From the NCBI GenBank assembly GCA_963675135.1, contig OY776129.1:61691028-61755027 (forward strand): a DNA stretch of 64,000 bases, written 5' to 3'. The stretch is from Galeopsis tetrahit (lineage: Eukaryota; Streptophyta; Magnoliopsida; Lamiales; Lamiaceae). The notes beneath the pieces were generated by a model, which did not search any database, was not told the DNA's origin, and saw nothing but the letters and a program-made list of their open reading frames with translations. Positions within the stretch are counted from its first letter, which is position 1; each line of letters opens with the position of its first letter. The position numbers were made by a program, and so were the translations under genes. Shown here piece by piece: positions 61,037 to 64,000 of this stretch.

Positions 61037-61102
61037 AACACATACTTGTTCATGTAAAATAACACATGGTTGTTCATGTAAAATAACACATGGTTGTTTA
61101 TG
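61037..61102 (+). repeat. 24-bp tandem repeat, about 2.7 copies
   Basis: Units of aacacatggttgttcatgta plus four bases start at 61037, 61061 and 61085. The array lies about 570 bp upstream of the CCT gene start. Confidence 0.85.
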
Positions 61103-61495
61103 AATACATTTTCGATTACATATGTTTCTTGTACGTGGAGAATTTTAATGATTAAACCCGAATCATGACCAAAACTGCATAGTTAATTTAAGAATTTAGC
61201 ATGTTTGAATAATGGAGAAAGCTGCATCCATGTGAAGAGGGTAGGGGTTTAAATTGAGAATGTGAGTGGAAGACGATAGCACTACATAAAGAGGCTGGCC
61301 AATGCATGTATAAAAAAAGTCAAAGCATGAAATTAAATAATCTTTTTAATTAATTAATTAATTCCTTTCCACGTGAAGTTGTGAATTAATATCCTCCCCA
61401 CCTCCCCCCACCCTACTCCCTACCCTGTGGTAGTGGTGGTTTAGGTAGATGTGTCCGGTGTGACACGATTGGCAAGTCAACGCCCTTTCAAAAGA

Positions 61496-61515
61496 TGACG
61501 TCATGGTCAACGTCA
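61496..61515. promoter_or_regulatory. TGACGTCA and ACGTCA bZIP-type sites
   Basis: A perfect palindrome TGACGTCA (61496-61503) is followed seven bases later by ACGTCA (61510-61515). Between them GGTCAA also fits a W-box core. Paired TGACG motifs resemble as-1-type bZIP (TGA factor) targets. They lie about 170 bp upstream of the CCT gene start codon. Confidence 0.5.
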
Positions 61516-61672
61516 CGTCCATCCTCCCTCTTTAAGTTGTGTACATATGCTCCAGCTTCATCAAACCAATTCACACACTTCAAAATTCATTCTAGCTACT
61601 TGTTGTTTTTGTCACACACAATTCACAATCAATTACTAGTAATATTTTTCAATATTCACAATTAAAAGAAAC

Positions 61673-62969
61673 ATGTTGGGACAAGATTGGGAGGAACATG
61701 AATTGATTCATAAAATAAGAGTAATAAATTACGAAGAGGGAGAGGGAGAAATGAGATACAGTAGTAGCGACTGCAGCAGCTATGTGGGTTCCCCCAATGG
61801 TACTACTTATGTAGCACATAGTCCTACTGATCAACTATTCACCCACCTTCCTGCTGCTGACCATTTTCAGGTAATTATTTATTCAATTTCTCTGCATGCA
61901 TCATACTTAATTACAGCTAATGCCAAAGATATATAATTAAGGTCGTCTCATTCATTCATTTTAATTTTTTTTTGTTTTTTTAAGTCTTCATTTTGCATTT
62001 TTTTTCATGCTTAAATTGATCATTAATTTATTGGGAATCTCATACTATTATATATACTTTAATACATGAGTATATGTGTCGTATTCTCTCATTTATTGGG
62101 CTTATTTTGATTTGTTAATTATATGTTGTACTAGGGCGTACATCATAATGATGAATGTCCAAACAGCATAATAGAGAGCATGAACAGAGCCACGCCATAC
62201 AGCCCCGAGGAGAAAAAAGAGAGAATTGAGAGATATAGAAGCAAGAGAAATCTTAGGAATTTCAACAAGAAGATCAAGGTTTGAATTTGCATCTCACACA
62301 ACGTGCTTCCATTCCAATAAATAAAAACTCCTAAATTCGAAATATATAATTGAATGATTAATGAGAAATGATTTTAAGGGAAGGAATATATATATAGTTA
62401 ATCAAAATGGAGTATTAACTTATTTTAAGTTTCCTATGATGAATTGGTGAATTGATTCTTTAATTAATCACCACAATTACTTTATGCTCCATTTTTATTC
62501 TCATTGATTTTATTTTTTAACCAAACGCGATTTTATCTCTTAAGTACGAACTTAGTGTAAAATGTCATTCATATATTGGTATAACATTTCTTGTCTAAGT
62601 AGCGCAATTTTGACTTTACGTACACTAAATCCATGACATGACACTTTATATTAATTAATTGTCGAAGTAGATACTTACTGCCCGTGTCCGACACACTTAA
62701 ACTATTTTTCGTCTGATATAATCTATAATTGTATAGTTTTGGCATATATATATTACTAATATTATATTTTGTTTTGTTTTGTTTAGTACGAATGCAGAAA
62801 GACATTAGCAGATAGTAGGCCACGAGTGAGGGGGAGATTTGCAAAGAACGAGGAGGCTGCTGCACTACCGGCACCTCAAACTCAATGGGAATATAATAAT
62901 ATTAATATTAATGATGACTATAATTGGATCGCTATTCTTGATGCATTCTCAACAAATTTCATGCCTTAA
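61673..62969 (+). CDS. Small CCT-motif protein (CMF type; 3 exons, 174 aa)
   Basis: Plant-specific CCT proteins act in the nucleus, where the CCT motif binds DNA together with NF-Y subunits or mediates protein contact; family members influence flowering time, light and clock responses. Exons 61673-61870, 62135-62278 and 62787-62969 join in phase 0 at both GT-AG introns. The CCT motif covers about residues 96-138: RIERYRSKRNLRNFNKKIK, then YECRKTLADSRPRVRGRFAK across the second intron, with the basic nuclear-localisation-like core. No B-box zinc finger or response-regulator domain precedes it, which places it in the CCT-only (CMF) group rather than CONSTANS-like or PRR proteins. The N terminus is acidic. 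The start is the first ATG after a leader lacking upstream ATGs nearby. The exact orthologue is not recognised. Confidence 0.92.
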
Positions 62970-64000
62970 ATCCTACATAATACGCTTCCATTGATTTTTT
63001 TAGGAAGTCTTTATGAGATCATGCATGTATGAAAAGTAATATTTTTTTAAGTTGTTGTGATACTTTTAAAATTTAAACTTCAATAAAATAGATAGAGTAT
63101 CACGTTTTATACATGTATGAAACCATTCTACATAAGTTTTTGTGTTGATATTTAAAGTTAAGTGTTTTAAGATTTGTTATAGACAGAGTAGATTATGTAC
63201 ATCTCACTAATTCTACTGTTGTAACGATATATGCTTCCAATAATGTTATTACATGGAATTTTATCATTGCCTTGGGCCTCTCCAATTGCAGTCCATTCAT
63301 TTTGTAAGCCTTTTTAAATTGATGAATGACAGCGTTTTTCAATTTTTTTTTTCTTTTTTTTTGGGGGTGGGGAAGTAGGAAATTCATGTCAATTCCACAT
63401 GATTAATAGTTAGACATATATATATGGAGTGTATAATTGGTGTGATTGATATATTGAAAAGACACCCTCAAAAAAAATATATATATATATATATATTGAA
63501 AAGACACATGTTCTCTATATAGTAGGAAGGGAGTGCCAATTAATTCAATAATTATGTATTTTTAATAATTATTTAGTAATTTATAAGTGAATTTTAAAAT
63601 ATTAACAATACTATTATTGTACAGTGATTAATTATGATGAAGTAAATCATAAAATAACGAAATATGTTTATATAAATTGAAACTTTTATTAAAACATATT
63701 AAAGTCTAATTTTGTTGATAATGTTTCAAGAATATTAATATAATATAAAGGCAAATACTTGTATACACTTGGATGCACCATGCCCCCTACCTGTTTTCAG
63801 CTATTGGGTCTTCCCTGGGACTGGGCCTCAGATTCAAGTCACACACCCATCTGTTTACTCAGTTCACCCTCAATAAACTTTTTAGTTCACCCAATAATGA
63901 TTTGCACCCCTCTAATTTCAATTTCGATTTTTTATTTATATTTTATCTGCACCCACTAATTTAATGAGTTCACCTCCTAATCATATTTTTACAACAGTTA
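62970..64000. other. CCT gene 3' region and intergenic DNA
   Basis: The 3' UTR of the CCT gene should occupy the first few hundred bases (AATAAA at about 63083). A (TA)n run lies at about 63478-63496. The last 240 bases are slightly less AT-rich, but no exon could be supported. Confidence 0.45.

Larger units (their letters stand above)
58652..61495. other. Intergenic DNA upstream of the CCT gene
   Basis: No gene is seen. It contains the tandem repeats listed separately and (TA)n runs at about 59498-59518 and 59824-59840. The 149-codon ORF at 60654-61103 is low-complexity (Phe/Tyr-rich from T-rich DNA) and is not accepted as a gene. Confidence 0.45.

Noticed and set aside
60654..61103. 149-codon ORF rich in Phe and Tyr
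   Set aside because: It arises from T-rich low-complexity DNA and short tandem repeats, with no domain, no splice context and no codon-use signal.
1..64000. CRISPR arrays, toxin-antitoxin modules, phage or integron structures
   Set aside because: The window is plant nuclear DNA; every tandem repeat seen is a simple local duplication without spacer structure.

Overview
The window is nuclear DNA from a flowering plant. The evidence is strongly AT-rich intergenic sequence, multi-exon genes with GT-AG introns, plant-only gene families (phototropin, RBOH, CCT-motif) and a dense layer of plant transposons. Protein similarity suggests a eudicot, probably an asterid; I cannot name the genus. There is no operon, plasmid, phage, CRISPR array or prokaryotic feature.

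Four complete host genes can be assembled exon by exon with the reading frame closing each time. (1) A PHOT1-type phototropin on + (8898-17860, 23 exons, 1002 aa). (2) A respiratory burst oxidase (RBOH, NADPH oxidase) on - (22636-19194, 13 exons, 821 aa), tail-to-tail with the phototropin and 1.3 kb from it. (3) A kinesin-5 motor on - (40279-34049, 22 exons, 1053 aa), with a TATA box and a mitosis-specific (MSA-like) promoter element. (4) A small CCT-motif protein on + (61673-62969, 3 exons, 174 aa) with a TGACGTCA bZIP-type site upstream. These genes do not form one pathway. They act in blue-light sensing, apoplastic superoxide production, spindle mechanics and probably transcription.

The rest is intergenic DNA filled with mobile elements, many with recognisable ends. 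0-8.8 kb: Stowaway-type MITEs, a tRNA-derived SINE with a 19-bp target-site duplication (TSD), a deleted copia element, and a nest of LTR remnant, hAT-like element and Emigrant-like MITE. 23.0-24.1 kb: a fold-back MITE with a 9-bp TSD. 24.1-31.2 kb: a 7.06-kb Mutator-like element (MULE) with long terminal inverted repeats (TIRs) and a multi-exon transposase gene that is itself interrupted by a 588-bp hAT MITE. The kinesin introns carry a hAT MITE and a Stowaway MITE. 45-47.5 kb: a 715-bp TIR element and a 1.24-kb internally deleted copia element with nearly identical LTRs. 50.5-52.5 kb: a 5'-truncated L1 LINE. 54.9-55.6 kb: a solo LTR. 56.9-57.0 kb: a second SINE.

I saw no sign of an undescribed host system. 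The most informative structures are the nested insertions, above all the hAT copy inside the MULE transposase, whose removal with one TSD leaves an open frame across the site.
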